The translations under genes were made by a program, and so were the position numbers. The notes below the pieces were generated by a model. That model worked only from the letters and a program-made list of their open reading frames with translations, was not told the origin of the DNA and made no database searches. Source: an uncultured Eubacteriales bacterium (GTDB lineage Bacteria; Bacillota; Clostridia; Christensenellales; UMGS416). From it: 64,000 bases of DNA. The stretch spans positions 5,509 to 69,508 of the forward strand of contig UQLW01000015.1 of NCBI GenBank assembly GCA_900542005.1, in the 5' to 3' direction. Shown one piece after another: positions 16,553 to 25,299 of this stretch (positions are counted from its first letter, which is position 1; each line of letters starts with the position of its first letter).

Positions 16553-18043
16553 TTACTCCTGGCTGAAATCCATGACCCGGCTGACATGGGCCTGATCAAA
16601 AGAAGGCGTAAAGAGGCTGACTACCACGGTCAGCAGGATTGAAGCGCCCATGGCGAAGGTACCGGCCATGGCGGAGGTGAAGCCTGGCACAAAGCGGGGT
16701 ACGATCAGGTTGCAAATCAGGCTGACGGCGAGCCCGCCCAGGAAACCGGCCCAGGCGCCGGCGCGGGTGGCCCGCTTCATGTAAAGCCCGGCAAGATAGG
16801 GCCCCAGGAAAGCGCCGGCCAGCGTGCCCCAGGATAGGTTCATCAGCTGGGTGATGGTATTGCTCTTATTGATGGCCAGCAGGAAGGAAAGAATAAGAAA
16901 GGCGATGCATACGAGCTGCATGAGGCCCTTGTTCCTGCGCTGGGAGATCCTGTCCTTTACCGAGGCGGGGATGAGATCCACGCAAACGGCGGAGGATGAG
17001 ACGAGAATAAGGCTGGAGAGGGTGGACATGCTGGCCGAAAGCACCAGCACCATCACCAGGCCCAGCAGCAGCGAGGGAAGCGCGCTGAGCAGCATGTGGG
17101 GCACCAGAAGGGACGTGTTCCCCAGCCCGGTTGCCGGATCCACAGGAAGCTGGGTAGGGTCGCCATTGAAAAGGCGGGCAAAGACGCCCACGAAATAGCA
17201 GCCGCCACTGACGATCAGCGCGAATACGGTGGAGATGATCGTACCCTGCCGGATTGCCGCCTTGTCTCGGATGGCATAGAATTTGTGGGTCATCTGCGGC
17301 AGGCCCCATACGCCCAGCGAGGTCAGGATCACCAGGCTGGCCAGAGGCCACAGCTGCCCTGCGCCGCCCCAGGGGTGGGTCAGGTTCGGATCAATGGCGG
17401 CCAGCTTATCCAGGCCCGCCTGAAGCCCGCCCACCTGAGGGCTTTTCAGCACGAAGACCACCACAAGCACAATGCCGACCAGCATGATGATGCCCTGGAA
17501 AAAGTCTGTCAGCGCCGTGGCCAGATAGCCGCCGGCCACAAGATAAACGCCGGTGAGCACTACAATGCCAACGACGCACCAGATAAAGGGCAAACCGATC
17601 AGCGTTTCAAAAAGATAGCTGATGCCCTGAAAGACCGAAGCCGAATAGGGCAGCAGGAAGGCGAACACCACCACGGCCGCCACCAGCTTCAGCTTGGGCG
17701 ATTGGTATCGGCTTTCCAGAAACTCCGGCATGGTTTTGGCATCCAGGCGCTGCGTCATGGAGCGGGTACGGCGCCCCAGCACCAACCAGGCCAGCAGGCT
17801 GCCGATCACGGCATTCCCAATACCGATCCAGGTGGCGCTGGCGCCAAAGCCCCAGCCGAACTGGCCGGCGTAGCCGATAAACACCACCGCCGAGAAATAG
17901 CTGGTACCATAGGCGAAGGCGGTCATCCAGGGGCCCATCCGCCGCCCGGCCAGGAGGAAATCCTCGCCGGAGCTGACGCGCCGGCTGGAGTACACGGCGA
18001 TGCCGATGAGCACCGCCACATAGGCGATCATAAAGACAATCAT
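16553..18043 (-). CDS. Sodium/solute symporter family transporter (PutP-like)
   Basis: 496 aa, about 13 hydrophobic segments, matching the SSS/SLC5 family. Typical stretches are SGEDFLLAGRRMGPWMTAFAYGTSYFSAVV near the N-terminus (the sodium-site region), GLPQMTHKFYAIRD, and VLSASMSTLSSLILVSSSAVCVD in the eighth-segment sodium site. Family members take up proline, pantothenate, sugars or carboxylates with Na+. The overall look is PutP/sodium:proline-like, but the substrate is not certain. Single gene transcribed against its neighbours. Confidence 0.88.
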   Translation of the reverse strand: MIVFMIAYVAVLIGIAVYSSRRVSSGEDFLLAGRRMGPWMTAFAYGTSYFSAVVFIGYAGQFGWGFGASATWIGIGNAVIGSLLAWLVLGRRTRSMTQRLDAKTMPEFLESRYQSPKLKLVAAVVVFAFLLPYSASVFQGISYLFETLIGLPFIWCVVGIVVLTGVYLVAGGYLATALTDFFQGIIMLVGIVLVVVFVLKSPQVGGLQAGLDKLAAIDPNLTHPWGGAGQLWPLASLVILTSLGVWGLPQMTHKFYAIRDKAAIRQGTIISTVFALIVSGGCYFVGVFARLFNGDPTQLPVDPATGLGNTSLLVPHMLLSALPSLLLGLVMVLVLSASMSTLSSLILVSSSAVCVDLIPASVKDRISQRRNKGLMQLVCIAFLILSFLLAINKSNTITQLMNLSWGTLAGAFLGPYLAGLYMKRATRAGAWAGFLGGLAVSLICNLIVPRFVPGFTSAMAGTFAMGASILLTVVVSLFTPSFDQAHVSRVMDFSQE

Positions 18044-18145
18044 GAGAATACCATCCTTCCATCCTGCTCATTCTGTGGTTTTGGGCATAAAAAAACAAGC
18101 CATACTACCCCAAATATACCCAAATCCTACCGTTCTACAAAAATT

Positions 18146-18174
18146 ATAATACACGATATGGAATATGGATGCAA
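18146..18174 (-). promoter_or_regulatory. Promoter of the symporter gene
   Basis: On the minus strand: TTGCAT, 17-bp spacer, TATTAT, about 100 bp before the symporter ATG. Confidence 0.6.
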
Positions 18175-18207
18175 GCACTTTTTGCAGGCAGCCGGGAAAA
18201 CGGGACG

Positions 18208-18236
18208 TTGAACATTGGTTCGCTTCAAGGTATAAT
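18208..18236 (+). promoter_or_regulatory. Promoter of recD2-comFC
   Basis: TTGAAC (18208-18213), 17-bp spacer, TATAAT (18231-18236), followed 10 bp later by AAAGGAGG and the recD2 ATG. Confidence 0.85.
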
Positions 18237-18256
18237 AAGCGGTAAAGGAGGCGTCC

Positions 18257-20485
18257 ATGGAAAAGATTGTAGCCTCGGTGGAAGGGATTATCTTCCGCAA
18301 CGAGGATAATGGATATACGGTGGCAGAGATTGCCCTGGGGGATGAGCTGGAGACCTGCGTGGGCATGCTGCCCGGCCTGCGGGAGGGCGAGCGGGTCGAG
18401 CTTTCCGGCACATGGAAAACCCATCCAAGCTATGGCCGGCAGTTTGCTGTGGACGCCTGCCGGCCGCTGCCGCCGGAGGGGGAGGAGGGGCTGGTCCGTT
18501 ACTTGGCCTCCGGCGTGGCCCCCGGCGTGGGCGAAGCTACCGCCCGGCGGATTGTGGAGGCCTTTGGCCAGCAGACGCTGGATATTATCCATTACGACCC
18601 TGAACGGCTCAAGGAGGTTTCCGGCATTGGAGACGCCAAGGCCGAAGCGATTGCCGAGGCCCTCAGCCAGCATCTGGAGCTGCAGGAGGTGATGGTATTC
18701 CTGCAGTCCCTGGAGATCGGCCAGGCCCTGGCGGCAAAAATATACAAGGCATATGGGGACAAGACCATGGATGTGGTGCGGGCAGATCCCTACCGGCTGG
18801 CGGGAGAGGTCGAGGGCGTGGGGTTCCTTACGGCGGACCGCATCGCCCGGCGGCTGAACATTGAACCCGGCTCGCCCACCCGGGCCCGCGCCGGCATCCG
18901 GCATGTGCTGAACGCGGCCGGGATGAACCGGGGGCACTGCTGCCTGCCCAGCGAGGAGCTGATTGCCCAGGCCCATCAGCTGCTGGGCGACGATACGCAG
19001 AGCCTGAACCAGGTGCTGGAGGAGATGCTTCTCAACCGCGAGCTGGTGCTGCGGCAGATGCAGGAGCAGGTATTCTGCTACCTGCCAAGCTACTATTATG
19101 CGGAGAACCAGACAGCCGCGATGCTCAGCGCCCTGGCGGCCCATCCCATCACGCCGCCCTTTGCCGATATGGAAGCCGCCGTAGAAATGAGCTCAGGGCT
19201 TCTGTCCATCAGCCTTTCCCAGCAGCAGCGCCAGGCGGTGGAGGCTGCCGCCCTGTCGGGCGTGGTGGTGATCACCGGCGGCCCGGGCACCGGAAAGACC
19301 ACTGTCATCCGCTGCATCCTGGAGGTGCTGACCCAGGCGGGCAACAAGGTGGAGCTGGCGGCCCCCACCGGCCGGGCGGCCAAGCGCATGGCCCAGGCGG
19401 CAGAGCATGAGGCCCGCACCCTGCACCGCCTGCTGGAATATGCCTTTGACGGGGAAAGCGGCAGCTTTCAGCGGGACGAATCCAACCCGCTGGAGTGCGA
19501 TGCCGTTATCGTGGATGAGGTTTCCATGGTGGATATTTTTCTCATGCAGTCGCTGGTGCGGGCCATGACCCCGGGTATGCGGCTTATCCTGGTGGGCGAC
19601 AGCGACCAGCTGCCGTCGGTGGGCCCCGGCATGGTGCTGCGGGATGTGATGGACTCGGGCGTGGCCAAGGTCTGCCGCCTGACGGAGATCTTCCGCCAGG
19701 CCCAGGAGTCCATGATTGTGGTGAACGCCCATCGGGTTAACGAAGGCCAGATGCCCCAGCTGCGCAGCGGGCGGGATTTCTTCTTTGAGAACCGCGCTAC
19801 AGCGGAGGCGGTCTATCAATCGGTGGAGGCGATGATCGCCACCCGCATCCCGGGCTACCTTAAGTGCGATGGGTTTACCGATATCCAGGTGCTGGTGCCG
19901 ATGCGCAAGGGAGAGCTGGGCGTACTGCGGCTCAACCAGCGCCTGCAGCAGGCCTTTAACCCGCCGGATTTGAAAAAGGCCGAGTTCTCCCACGGGGATA
20001 GGGTTTTCCGGGAGGGGGACAAGGTGATGCAGATCAAAAACAACTACCAGATCGAATACAGGATGACCAACGAACTGGGCGTAGAGGAGGAGGGAAAGGG
20101 CGTATTTAACGGCGATGCCGGCGTCATTATGCGGATAGACGGTACGGTGCGCTGCTTTGAAATCCTCTTTGACGACGGCAAGCTGGTACGCTATGAATAT
20201 GCCCAGGCGGAGGAGATCTCGCTGGCCTATGCCATATCCATCCACAAAAGCCAGGGCAGTGAATTTCCCGTGGTTATCCTGCCGCTGCTGGGCGGGCCGG
20301 AGATGCTGCTGACCCGGAACCTGTTATACACCGCCATCACCCGGGCGAAAAAGATGGTGGTGATCGTGGGTTCCCAGCGTACGGTGGAGACCATGGTGCG
20401 CAACAAGCGGATTGTACAGCGCTACAGCGGGCTTGTCAGCGCCCTTCAGGCGCTGGGAACGGCGGCCGGGCATGAAGCCTCTTGA
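18257..20485 (+). CDS. recD2: ATP-dependent 5'-3' DNA helicase RecD2
   Basis: 742 aa, the usual length for the RecBC-independent RecD2. The N-terminal ~330 residues carry the OB-like start (GIIFRNEDNGYTVAEI), helix-hairpin-helix repeats (GVGEATARRIVEAFG, VSGIGDAKAEAIAEAL, EGVGFLTADRIARRL) and a winged-helix region. The SF1B motor has Walker A TGGPGTGKTTVIRCI (~residues 342-356), APTGRAAKRMAQ, VDEVSMVDIFLM, LVGDSDQLPSVGPG, and near the end YAISIHKSQGSEFPVVILP. It acts in DNA repair and replication-fork stability. comFC starts inside its last codons. Confidence 0.95.
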   Translation: MEKIVASVEGIIFRNEDNGYTVAEIALGDELETCVGMLPGLREGERVELSGTWKTHPSYGRQFAVDACRPLPPEGEEGLVRYLASGVAPGVGEATARRIVEAFGQQTLDIIHYDPERLKEVSGIGDAKAEAIAEALSQHLELQEVMVFLQSLEIGQALAAKIYKAYGDKTMDVVRADPYRLAGEVEGVGFLTADRIARRLNIEPGSPTRARAGIRHVLNAAGMNRGHCCLPSEELIAQAHQLLGDDTQSLNQVLEEMLLNRELVLRQMQEQVFCYLPSYYYAENQTAAMLSALAAHPITPPFADMEAAVEMSSGLLSISLSQQQRQAVEAAALSGVVVITGGPGTGKTTVIRCILEVLTQAGNKVELAAPTGRAAKRMAQAAEHEARTLHRLLEYAFDGESGSFQRDESNPLECDAVIVDEVSMVDIFLMQSLVRAMTPGMRLILVGDSDQLPSVGPGMVLRDVMDSGVAKVCRLTEIFRQAQESMIVVNAHRVNEGQMPQLRSGRDFFFENRATAEAVYQSVEAMIATRIPGYLKCDGFTDIQVLVPMRKGELGVLRLNQRLQQAFNPPDLKKAEFSHGDRVFREGDKVMQIKNNYQIEYRMTNELGVEEEGKGVFNGDAGVIMRIDGTVRCFEILFDDGKLVRYEYAQAEEISLAYAISIHKSQGSEFPVVILPLLGGPEMLLTRNLLYTAITRAKKMVVIVGSQRTVETMVRNKRIVQRYSGLVSALQALGTAAGHEAS

Positions 20486-21134
20486 CCTTATATTCCCCGA
20501 TCCGCAGCGATGCCTGTTCTGTGGCCGTCCCTTTCAGCCCCGCAGTTGGGGCATCTGCCCTGAATGCCTGGCGGCGCTGAAGGATGGCGATGGCCGCCAA
20601 CCGCTTCCCATGGCCTATGGCGATGGCGCGGCGGCTTTCCGGTACCAGGGTGCGGCGCGCAGCTGCCTGCTGGCGTTGAAGTTCCAGGGCGAAACCTGGC
20701 GGGCCCCGATGATGGCCCAATGGATGGCCTATGCCGCGCAGGCCATGGAGCCTGAGGCGGTGGCTGCGGTGCCCATCCATCCCCTGCGGCGGATGGCCCG
20801 GGGCTATGCCCAATGCGTGCTGCTGGCCAAGGGCGTGGCCGCTGCCCTTGCGCTTCCCTATGAGGGAGAGGCCCTGCGGCGTAGGCGCCATGCGCCGCCG
20901 CTGTATACCCTTCAGGCAGACGACCATGCCAGGGCGGTGGCCGGCCGGTTTTCAGCCGGCAAGGCGGCAGACAGGCTAAGGGGCAAGCATGTGCTGCTGG
21001 TGGATGACGTATGCACCACGGGAAGCACCCTAAACGAGTGCGCCCGGATTTTGGTTCAGGCGGGCGTGTCCAGGGTCAGCGCAGTGTGCTTTGCCGCCGC
21101 CTCAGGGGCATACCCGGTGGAGGGCCCCTTCTGA
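20472..21134 (+). CDS. comFC: ComF family phosphoribosyltransferase-like protein
   Basis: 220 aa from ATG at 20472, overlapping recD2 by 14 bp; an upstream in-frame start is deep inside recD2. It has an N-terminal zinc ribbon (CLFCGRPF...CPEC) and a type I phosphoribosyltransferase domain with the PRPP loop VLLVDDVCTTGSTLNECA (~178-195). ComFC homologues act in DNA uptake during transformation, where known; the biochemical activity is unclear. recD2-comF-raiA order is common in Clostridia, which helps to interpret the RNA that follows. Confidence 0.9.
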   Translation: MKPLDLIFPDPQRCLFCGRPFQPRSWGICPECLAALKDGDGRQPLPMAYGDGAAAFRYQGAARSCLLALKFQGETWRAPMMAQWMAYAAQAMEPEAVAAVPIHPLRRMARGYAQCVLLAKGVAAALALPYEGEALRRRRHAPPLYTLQADDHARAVAGRFSAGKAADRLRGKHVLLVDDVCTTGSTLNECARILVQAGVSRVSAVCFAAASGAYPVEGPF

Positions 21135-21142
21135 CCGCCTCC

Positions 21143-21171
21143 TTGCGCAATCAGGCCCAAGGGGATATAAT
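21143..21171 (+). promoter_or_regulatory. Promoter of the structured RNA upstream of pfkB
   Basis: TTGCGC (21143-21148), exactly 17 bp, TATAAT (21166-21171). It begins 9 bp after comFC stops. The nearest plausible protein start is 300 bp downstream, so it drives a non-coding transcript first. Confidence 0.8.
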
Positions 21172-21177
21172 AAGGAA

Positions 21178-21392
21178 AAGCGGATAACAGGTCTGTGGTT
21201 GAAAGTCGAGGCCAGTCGCGGGCAAAACGATCCACGTAAGCCGGACAAAGTCCGGTGAGCATGGCGCGGTTTAGAAGTAAGTCCAGCCAGGAACACCTGA
21301 GAGAGGGACGCGTGAGGGGAATGCACCCCAAGCAAAACCTCCAGCTGGCGGGTGTGGGGGCAAAAACCAGGTCAGCTGTTTTCCGCTTTTTT
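21178..21392 (+). ncRNA. Structured non-coding RNA, probably raiA class
   Basis: About 210 nt between comFC and pfkB without a credible gene. It has its own consensus promoter and several hairpins: GCCGGAC-AAA-GTCCGGT (~21240-21256), GGGG-AATGCA-CCCC (~21316-21329) and CAGCTGG/..CAGCTG pairing. The unpaired purine stretches (GGTTGAAAGTCGAGG, TTTAGAAGTAAGTCC, CAGGAACACCTGAGAGAGGG) look like conserved RNA elements. Length, location after comF and style fit the raiA RNA motif of Firmicutes and Actinobacteria, but I could not align it, and no raiA/hpf gene follows here. Other known classes (RNase P, tmRNA, SRP, 6S, cobalamin riboswitch) lack their hallmark sequences. Confidence 0.62.
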
Positions 21393-21405
21393 CTCGAGAT
21401 GGCGC

Positions 21406-21447
21406 AAAAGTCCCGTTCCCTTACGTCAAAAGGGGAAAGGGACTTTT
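21406..21447 (+). terminator. Terminator or attenuator between the ncRNA and pfkB
   Basis: AAAAGTCCC (21406-21414) pairs with GGGACTTTT (21439-21447), extended inside by TTCCCTT / AAGGGGAA. It ends 24 nt before the pfkB start, so it can end the RNA or limit read-through into pfkB. A weaker T-run (21387-21392) gives an alternative RNA 3' end. Confidence 0.8.
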
Positions 21448-21470
21448 GTTGTGTGGAAAGGAAGAGGAAG

Positions 21471-22409
21471 ATGATAACGTCGCTGTGTATGAATCCCTGC
21501 ATCGACCGGACGCTGAATTTGGCCTCCTTTGCCTGCGGCGGCATGAACCGCGCCGAATCGGTCCACCAGGACGGCGCGGGCAAGGGGGTGAACGTGGCTC
21601 TGGCTGGCAGCCAAATCGGCCTGACCATGGGGTGCATCGGAATCCTGGGCCAGGAGAACGGATACCTTGTGACGGACCGGCTTCGCGGCGCAGGCATTGC
21701 CCATGAATTTGTCATGCGCCCCGGCGCAATCCGGTGCAATACCAAAATCGTGGACGCTTCCACCCATCAGGTCACAGAGATCAATGAGGCTGGCGAACCG
21801 GCGGGCAGCGGCTGCCTGGCCGAGGTGCTGGAGCTCTGCGGCAAATGGGCTGAAAAAAGCCGCGCCCTGGTATTGTCAGGCTCCCTGCCGCCCCGCTGCC
21901 CCAGGAATTACTATGCGCAGCTCATGGACCATGCGGCCCAGCGGTCGCCGGGCTGCGCGCTGGTGGTGGACGCAGAAGGCGAGGCCCTATCCTGTACGCT
22001 GGATAAAAAGCCCTATCTCATCAAGCCCAACCGGTATGAGCTGGAAACCCTATGCGGACGAAGCCTGGATTCGCTGGAGCAGGTTATGGAGCAGGCCCAG
22101 CGGCTTTGGGCCCGCGGCGCCCAGCATGTGGCCGTCTCCCTGGGCCGCGAGGGCGTCCTGGGTCTGAGCGGAGAAGGGGCCTGGTATGCGCCGGCCCTGC
22201 CCTGCCCGGTCCAATCTACAGTGGGCGCGGGGGATTCCATGCTTGCCGCTATGACGGGCGCGCTGCTGGCGGGAGAGGGGATGGAGCAGGCGCTGATCCG
22301 CGGCGTAGCCCTGGCGACGGCTGCCGTCGCAACGCCGGGCACAGGCTGGATTGATACCGGCCTCTATCACGAAGCCCTCAAGCGGGTTAAGCCGCAGAAG
22401 CTATCCTAG
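21471..22409 (+). CDS. 1-phosphofructokinase family hexose-phosphate kinase (PfkB fold)
   Basis: 312 aa from ATG at 21471, preceded by GGAAGAGGAAG; the longer open frame reaches into the RNA gene. It belongs to the FruK/LacC branch of the PfkB family: N-terminal MNPCIDRTL, substrate-site GAGKGVNVALAGSQIGL, KPNRYELETLCG and the catalytic anion-hole motif VGAGDSMLAAMTGALL. The reaction is phosphorylation of fructose-1-phosphate or tagatose-6-phosphate. No fructose PTS is adjacent, so the sugar is uncertain. An ICE-derived island begins right after its stop. Confidence 0.88.
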   Translation: MITSLCMNPCIDRTLNLASFACGGMNRAESVHQDGAGKGVNVALAGSQIGLTMGCIGILGQENGYLVTDRLRGAGIAHEFVMRPGAIRCNTKIVDASTHQVTEINEAGEPAGSGCLAEVLELCGKWAEKSRALVLSGSLPPRCPRNYYAQLMDHAAQRSPGCALVVDAEGEALSCTLDKKPYLIKPNRYELETLCGRSLDSLEQVMEQAQRLWARGAQHVAVSLGREGVLGLSGEGAWYAPALPCPVQSTVGAGDSMLAAMTGALLAGEGMEQALIRGVALATAAVATPGTGWIDTGLYHEALKRVKPQKLS

Positions 22410-22424
22410 CATACCGGAGGTATA

Positions 22425-22678
22425 TTAAGGGCGGCGGCAAGGGCAGCGTTGCAGAGCAGGACAGCCTGACCGCAGACGGTAGAGGGGCAGTCTTCGTCCG
22501 GCTCCGGCGCGGCACACTGGACCCGCTTCTTGTTTATCAGATCGTTGGGGGAAACTTGCCGTTCCGATTTCACTTTAAGCGGCAAAATCTTGTCAAGGGC
22601 GGCATAGCGGATGACAGCCTTGCAAAAGCGTTGCACCTTGCGCTGGATACACCCTTGATAGGCTTTCAGGCCGGTCAT
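22425..22678 (-). pseudogene. Truncated sigma-70-like regulator of a conjugative element
   Basis: The minus-strand frame runs from ATG at 22678 and closes at 22406 by chance in flanking DNA. The product begins MTGLKAYQGCIQRKVQRFCK, with RFCKAVIRYAALDKILPLK and ERQVSPNDL resembling the start of small sigma-70-family proteins found in gut Tn1549-like elements. It breaks off after QAVLLCNAALAAALN, where such proteins normally continue into a helix-turn-helix. The missing DNA-binding part suggests truncation at the insertion boundary. The family match is from memory of sequence pattern, not a search. Confidence 0.5.
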
Positions 22679-22702
22679 ATCCCCCTCTCTGAATCATCGT
22701 TT

Positions 22703-22731
22703 GGGGCGGCAGCACTCCTTGCTGCCGCCCC
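22703..22731. repeat. Perfect 12-bp inverted repeat
   Basis: GGGGCGGCAGCA (22703-22714), 5-nt loop, TGCTGCCGCCCC (22720-22731). It lies upstream of the truncated sigma-like gene, without a T-run. The following 130 bp (22732-22864) has a GC-rich stretch with no supported gene, probably element debris. Confidence 0.75.
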
Positions 22732-22864
22732 TTGACCGTCTACCAGCAAAGGCGGGCGCGCTGCCAAGGCCGGCGCGTATGCGCCGTTTACCTTGACCGT
22801 TTATTGGCCCGGCTGGCTTTGCTGAATGGTGATTTTCGCTTTGGGGTTCATAATTCCCGCCGTA

Positions 22865-23728
22865 TTATTCAAAAATATGGATTTGACTTAAAGCGTCTCG
22901 CAGACGGAACGCATCCCATGGCAAATGTTCGGTGATACTCATGCCTACGATCTCTGCTTTCTCAGAAACATCTGTAAGGAGCCGCACAATCTCCTTTAGC
23001 TTCATTCGTCCTACGGCTGCTGGAAACAGGCTAGGATCCGTATAGGGTTCCGCCGGGTAAATGCTGCGAAAGTCAGCAGGGAACAGCACGTCTAGATCCC
23101 AGTGGACGGCTACAAACTGAATACCTTCACGTTCTATCCACGAAAGTACCTTTTGGCTGCCTGCTGCCAGTTCTTCAGGCGAAGCCATAGCAAGTGCCAA
23201 CTCTTTGCAGGCCATGTCCATTGGACGAAGCCTTTCTTCAATGATACCGGCAAGCAGCACCTTTTGCGGAGCATATGGGTAGGAAACGGATGTAAGCTCG
23301 GCTTCCGGGCTGCTATTCAACAGATTTCCCAGCACCATTTCATGTAAGTGAGCAGTGTCCTTCGTGGTAGAGCAATCCGGGTGTGCATCCAGCCATAATA
23401 AGCCGATCTTATCGTTATATTTTCCGCTCAGGTAGTCAAAAGGCACTTGTGTTACTGCACAGTCACCGCCAAACACAATCACTTTATCGGGCTGTTTTTC
23501 ATAGAGGATTGCTTTGGCTGCCCTTGCCTGTTTCAAAAGTGCAGCGCCCTTATCTATGCCGCCCATGGGCTGCGAAGCGGAGGCAAAATCTTTTGCTACG
23601 GGAACGGTTACTTCCTCTGCCGTTTTACTTGGGGGCGCAATCGCCGCCAATAGTTCCGAGCCGAATACATAGTTTGGGTTCATTCCCCCCTGCCATTGGG
23701 GGTAATGTAGCCGAAGCGTCTTTTTCAT
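22865..23728 (-). CDS. Arginase/agmatinase-family hydrolase
   Basis: 287 aa from the ATG at 23728, chosen because AGGGGA lies just upstream; a longer frame begins inside the next gene. Ureohydrolase metal ligands are present: GGDCAVTQV, LLWLDAHPDCST (DAHxD), VHWDLDVLFP (DxD) and the late Glu in SITEHLPW. The family cleaves guanidino groups of arginine, agmatine, guanidinobutyrate or formiminoglutamate using two Mn2+. The HWDLD form differs from the common SFDID. The substrate cannot be assigned. Last gene of a three-gene operon; its start overlaps the stop of the OYE gene (ATGA). Confidence 0.85.
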   Translation of the reverse strand: MKKTLRLHYPQWQGGMNPNYVFGSELLAAIAPPSKTAEEVTVPVAKDFASASQPMGGIDKGAALLKQARAAKAILYEKQPDKVIVFGGDCAVTQVPFDYLSGKYNDKIGLLWLDAHPDCSTTKDTAHLHEMVLGNLLNSSPEAELTSVSYPYAPQKVLLAGIIEERLRPMDMACKELALAMASPEELAAGSQKVLSWIEREGIQFVAVHWDLDVLFPADFRSIYPAEPYTDPSLFPAAVGRMKLKEIVRLLTDVSEKAEIVGMSITEHLPWDAFRLRDALSQIHIFE

Positions 23729-24732
23729 TTTCGTTCCCCTTTCCGAGCAGATGGGCAGTTGCGCCCATCTATATACCATATGCATCGCCTACAGTTGCGG
23801 CATGGAATGGGCTGTTCTCCACGCAGCACTTTATTCGCCCATGCGGGGTCGCATAGATGCCCGCGTCCGATTGCCGCCATATCCGCGTATTTGTTCTCCA
23901 ACACCTTTTCAGCCTGATCTCCGGTCTGAATATTCCCCACTCCGATAACCGGCAGCGATACTTTGCCTTTCACCAAAGAAGCGGCATAGATTTTGCCGTC
24001 AAATCGAAAGTGCGACGGGATATTGCCATATCCACTCATTCCGGTTGACACATCTAACAGATCGCCGCCCGCCTGTTCAATCGTGATGGCGGTCTGCACC
24101 AGTTCATCGTAATCCGGATTTCCAAAACGAACTGCTACGATAAAACTCTCCCCGCAGAGCTTTTTTATCTCACGGATTAACTCAGCTAAAAGCCGGACAC
24201 GCCGCTCAAAGCTTCCGCCATAACCGTCTTGCCTTTTGCTGGTTTCGATGATTTGATTCAGATACATCCCATGTGCCGCATGAAGCTCTATCCCATCAAA
24301 GCCGGCCTGTTTGCAGCGGACAGCCGCCCGGATAAAATCTTCTTTATAGCGCAGGAACTCTTTTTCGGGGATTTCCGCAATCGCATGATAAGGCATAGTA
24401 GAAAGGCCGGTTTCCATAAGCTGCACAAGTGTAACCGCGCCATTTTCTGTCGCTGCCTGTGCCAGCTTTTTAAGACCGGGCAGGCAATCATCAGAGAACA
24501 GCCCGATGGTATTGCGCGGTTCCGGCATTTTTGTAACCGCACAGGCTTCAATAATGATTAAACCTGCGCCGCCCCTGGCATAAGCCCCATAGCGTTCTAT
24601 ATGGCGGCGATTCACCAACCCGTCCGGCGCTGTCATTCCAAAGTCTGCCATAGGGGGAACAACCACCCTGTTTTTTATTTTCCTGCCGCAGATTTCAAGC
24701 GGCAGGGTTAAAGAAACTGCGCTGTGCTTCAT
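23725..24732 (-). CDS. Old-yellow-enzyme family NADH:flavin oxidoreductase, short form
   Basis: 335 aa. It is a TIM-barrel FMN ene-reductase: KNRVVVPPMADFG near the start, VQLMETG, GFDGIELHAAHGMYLNQI, and VIGVGNIQTGDQAEKVLE with GRGHLCDPAWANKV at the phosphate site. A cysteine motif CRNCRRCIWYIDGRNC at ~310-325 resembles the [4Fe-4S] loop of 2,4-dienoyl-CoA-reductase-type enzymes, but the second FAD/NAD domain of those enzymes is missing. Electrons could therefore come from the flavodoxin-like partner encoded 2 bp upstream. The substrate is unknown. Confidence 0.87.
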   Translation of the reverse strand: MKHSAVSLTLPLEICGRKIKNRVVVPPMADFGMTAPDGLVNRRHIERYGAYARGGAGLIIIEACAVTKMPEPRNTIGLFSDDCLPGLKKLAQAATENGAVTLVQLMETGLSTMPYHAIAEIPEKEFLRYKEDFIRAAVRCKQAGFDGIELHAAHGMYLNQIIETSKRQDGYGGSFERRVRLLAELIREIKKLCGESFIVAVRFGNPDYDELVQTAITIEQAGGDLLDVSTGMSGYGNIPSHFRFDGKIYAASLVKGKVSLPVIGVGNIQTGDQAEKVLENKYADMAAIGRGHLCDPAWANKVLRGEQPIPCRNCRRCIWYIDGRNCPSARKGERK

Positions 24733-24734
24733 AT

Positions 24735-25274
24735 TTACTTGACCGACCTCCCCAGCTGATAGGCCTTTTCCGGGTAATCTGTTTTTTCCATATCTGACCG
24801 CGAATAGCAGCCATAAGCGAGCAAAATTCCCGTGTCCTGCCAGCCCAAATAATGTGTTGTTTCCTGATAGCTCCCAACCACGCCATTCATAATCCGCTTC
24901 TCAGCACTGGCGGCAGACACAATCAGCATGGCTTTCTTATTTGCACCGCGCAGCAAATGATCAATTCCATGGAATCGGTCAATCGCCATTTTGATCTGGG
25001 CGGACATTGCATGGTAGTAAAGGGGCGTAACAAATACCACCATGTCGGCTTTCAATAACGCTGCATATAATTCGGTCATGCCGTCGTTGAATACACACGG
25101 CTTTTTCCCGCACGCGCAAGAGTCGCAGCCAATACATGGGTGGACATTCTCAAAAGCTGTATTGAAACGGAAAACTTCGTTTCCGGCTTCTGTGGCTCCC
25201 TCTATAAATTTGTCTGCCAGCAAGGCAGATGTCCCGTTTTTGTGGGGACTTCCGGTAATTACAACAATTCTCAT
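24735..25274 (-). CDS. Flavodoxin-like NAD(P)H-dependent FMN reductase
   Basis: 179 aa. The FMN phosphate loop is TGSPHKNGTSALLADKFIEG (residues ~7-26). The cysteine-rich segment CIGCDSCACGKKPC (~47-60) is typical of the iron-sulfur flavoprotein-like (Isf) subfamily. VVFVTPLYYHAMSAQIKMAID forms the isoalloxazine loop. AAGGAGG precedes the ATG. First gene of the minus-strand operon and divergent from the Crp/Fnr gene. It probably supplies electrons to the OYE reductase. Confidence 0.87.
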   Translation of the reverse strand: MRIVVITGSPHKNGTSALLADKFIEGATEAGNEVFRFNTAFENVHPCIGCDSCACGKKPCVFNDGMTELYAALLKADMVVFVTPLYYHAMSAQIKMAIDRFHGIDHLLRGANKKAMLIVSAASAEKRIMNGVVGSYQETTHYLGWQDTGILLAYGCYSRSDMEKTDYPEKAYQLGRSVK

Positions 25275-25299
25275 AGGTGTTTCCTCCTTGTGTCTTGAA

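Noticed and set aside
21255..21470. N-terminal 72-residue extension of PfkB
   Set aside because: The extension lies in the structured RNA and its terminator; kinase homology begins at ATG 21471, which has a proper ribosome site.
22732..22935. Forward 67-codon frame after the hairpin
   Set aside because: It overlaps the end of the arginase-like gene on the other strand, is Arg/Leu-rich and matches nothing; probably element debris.
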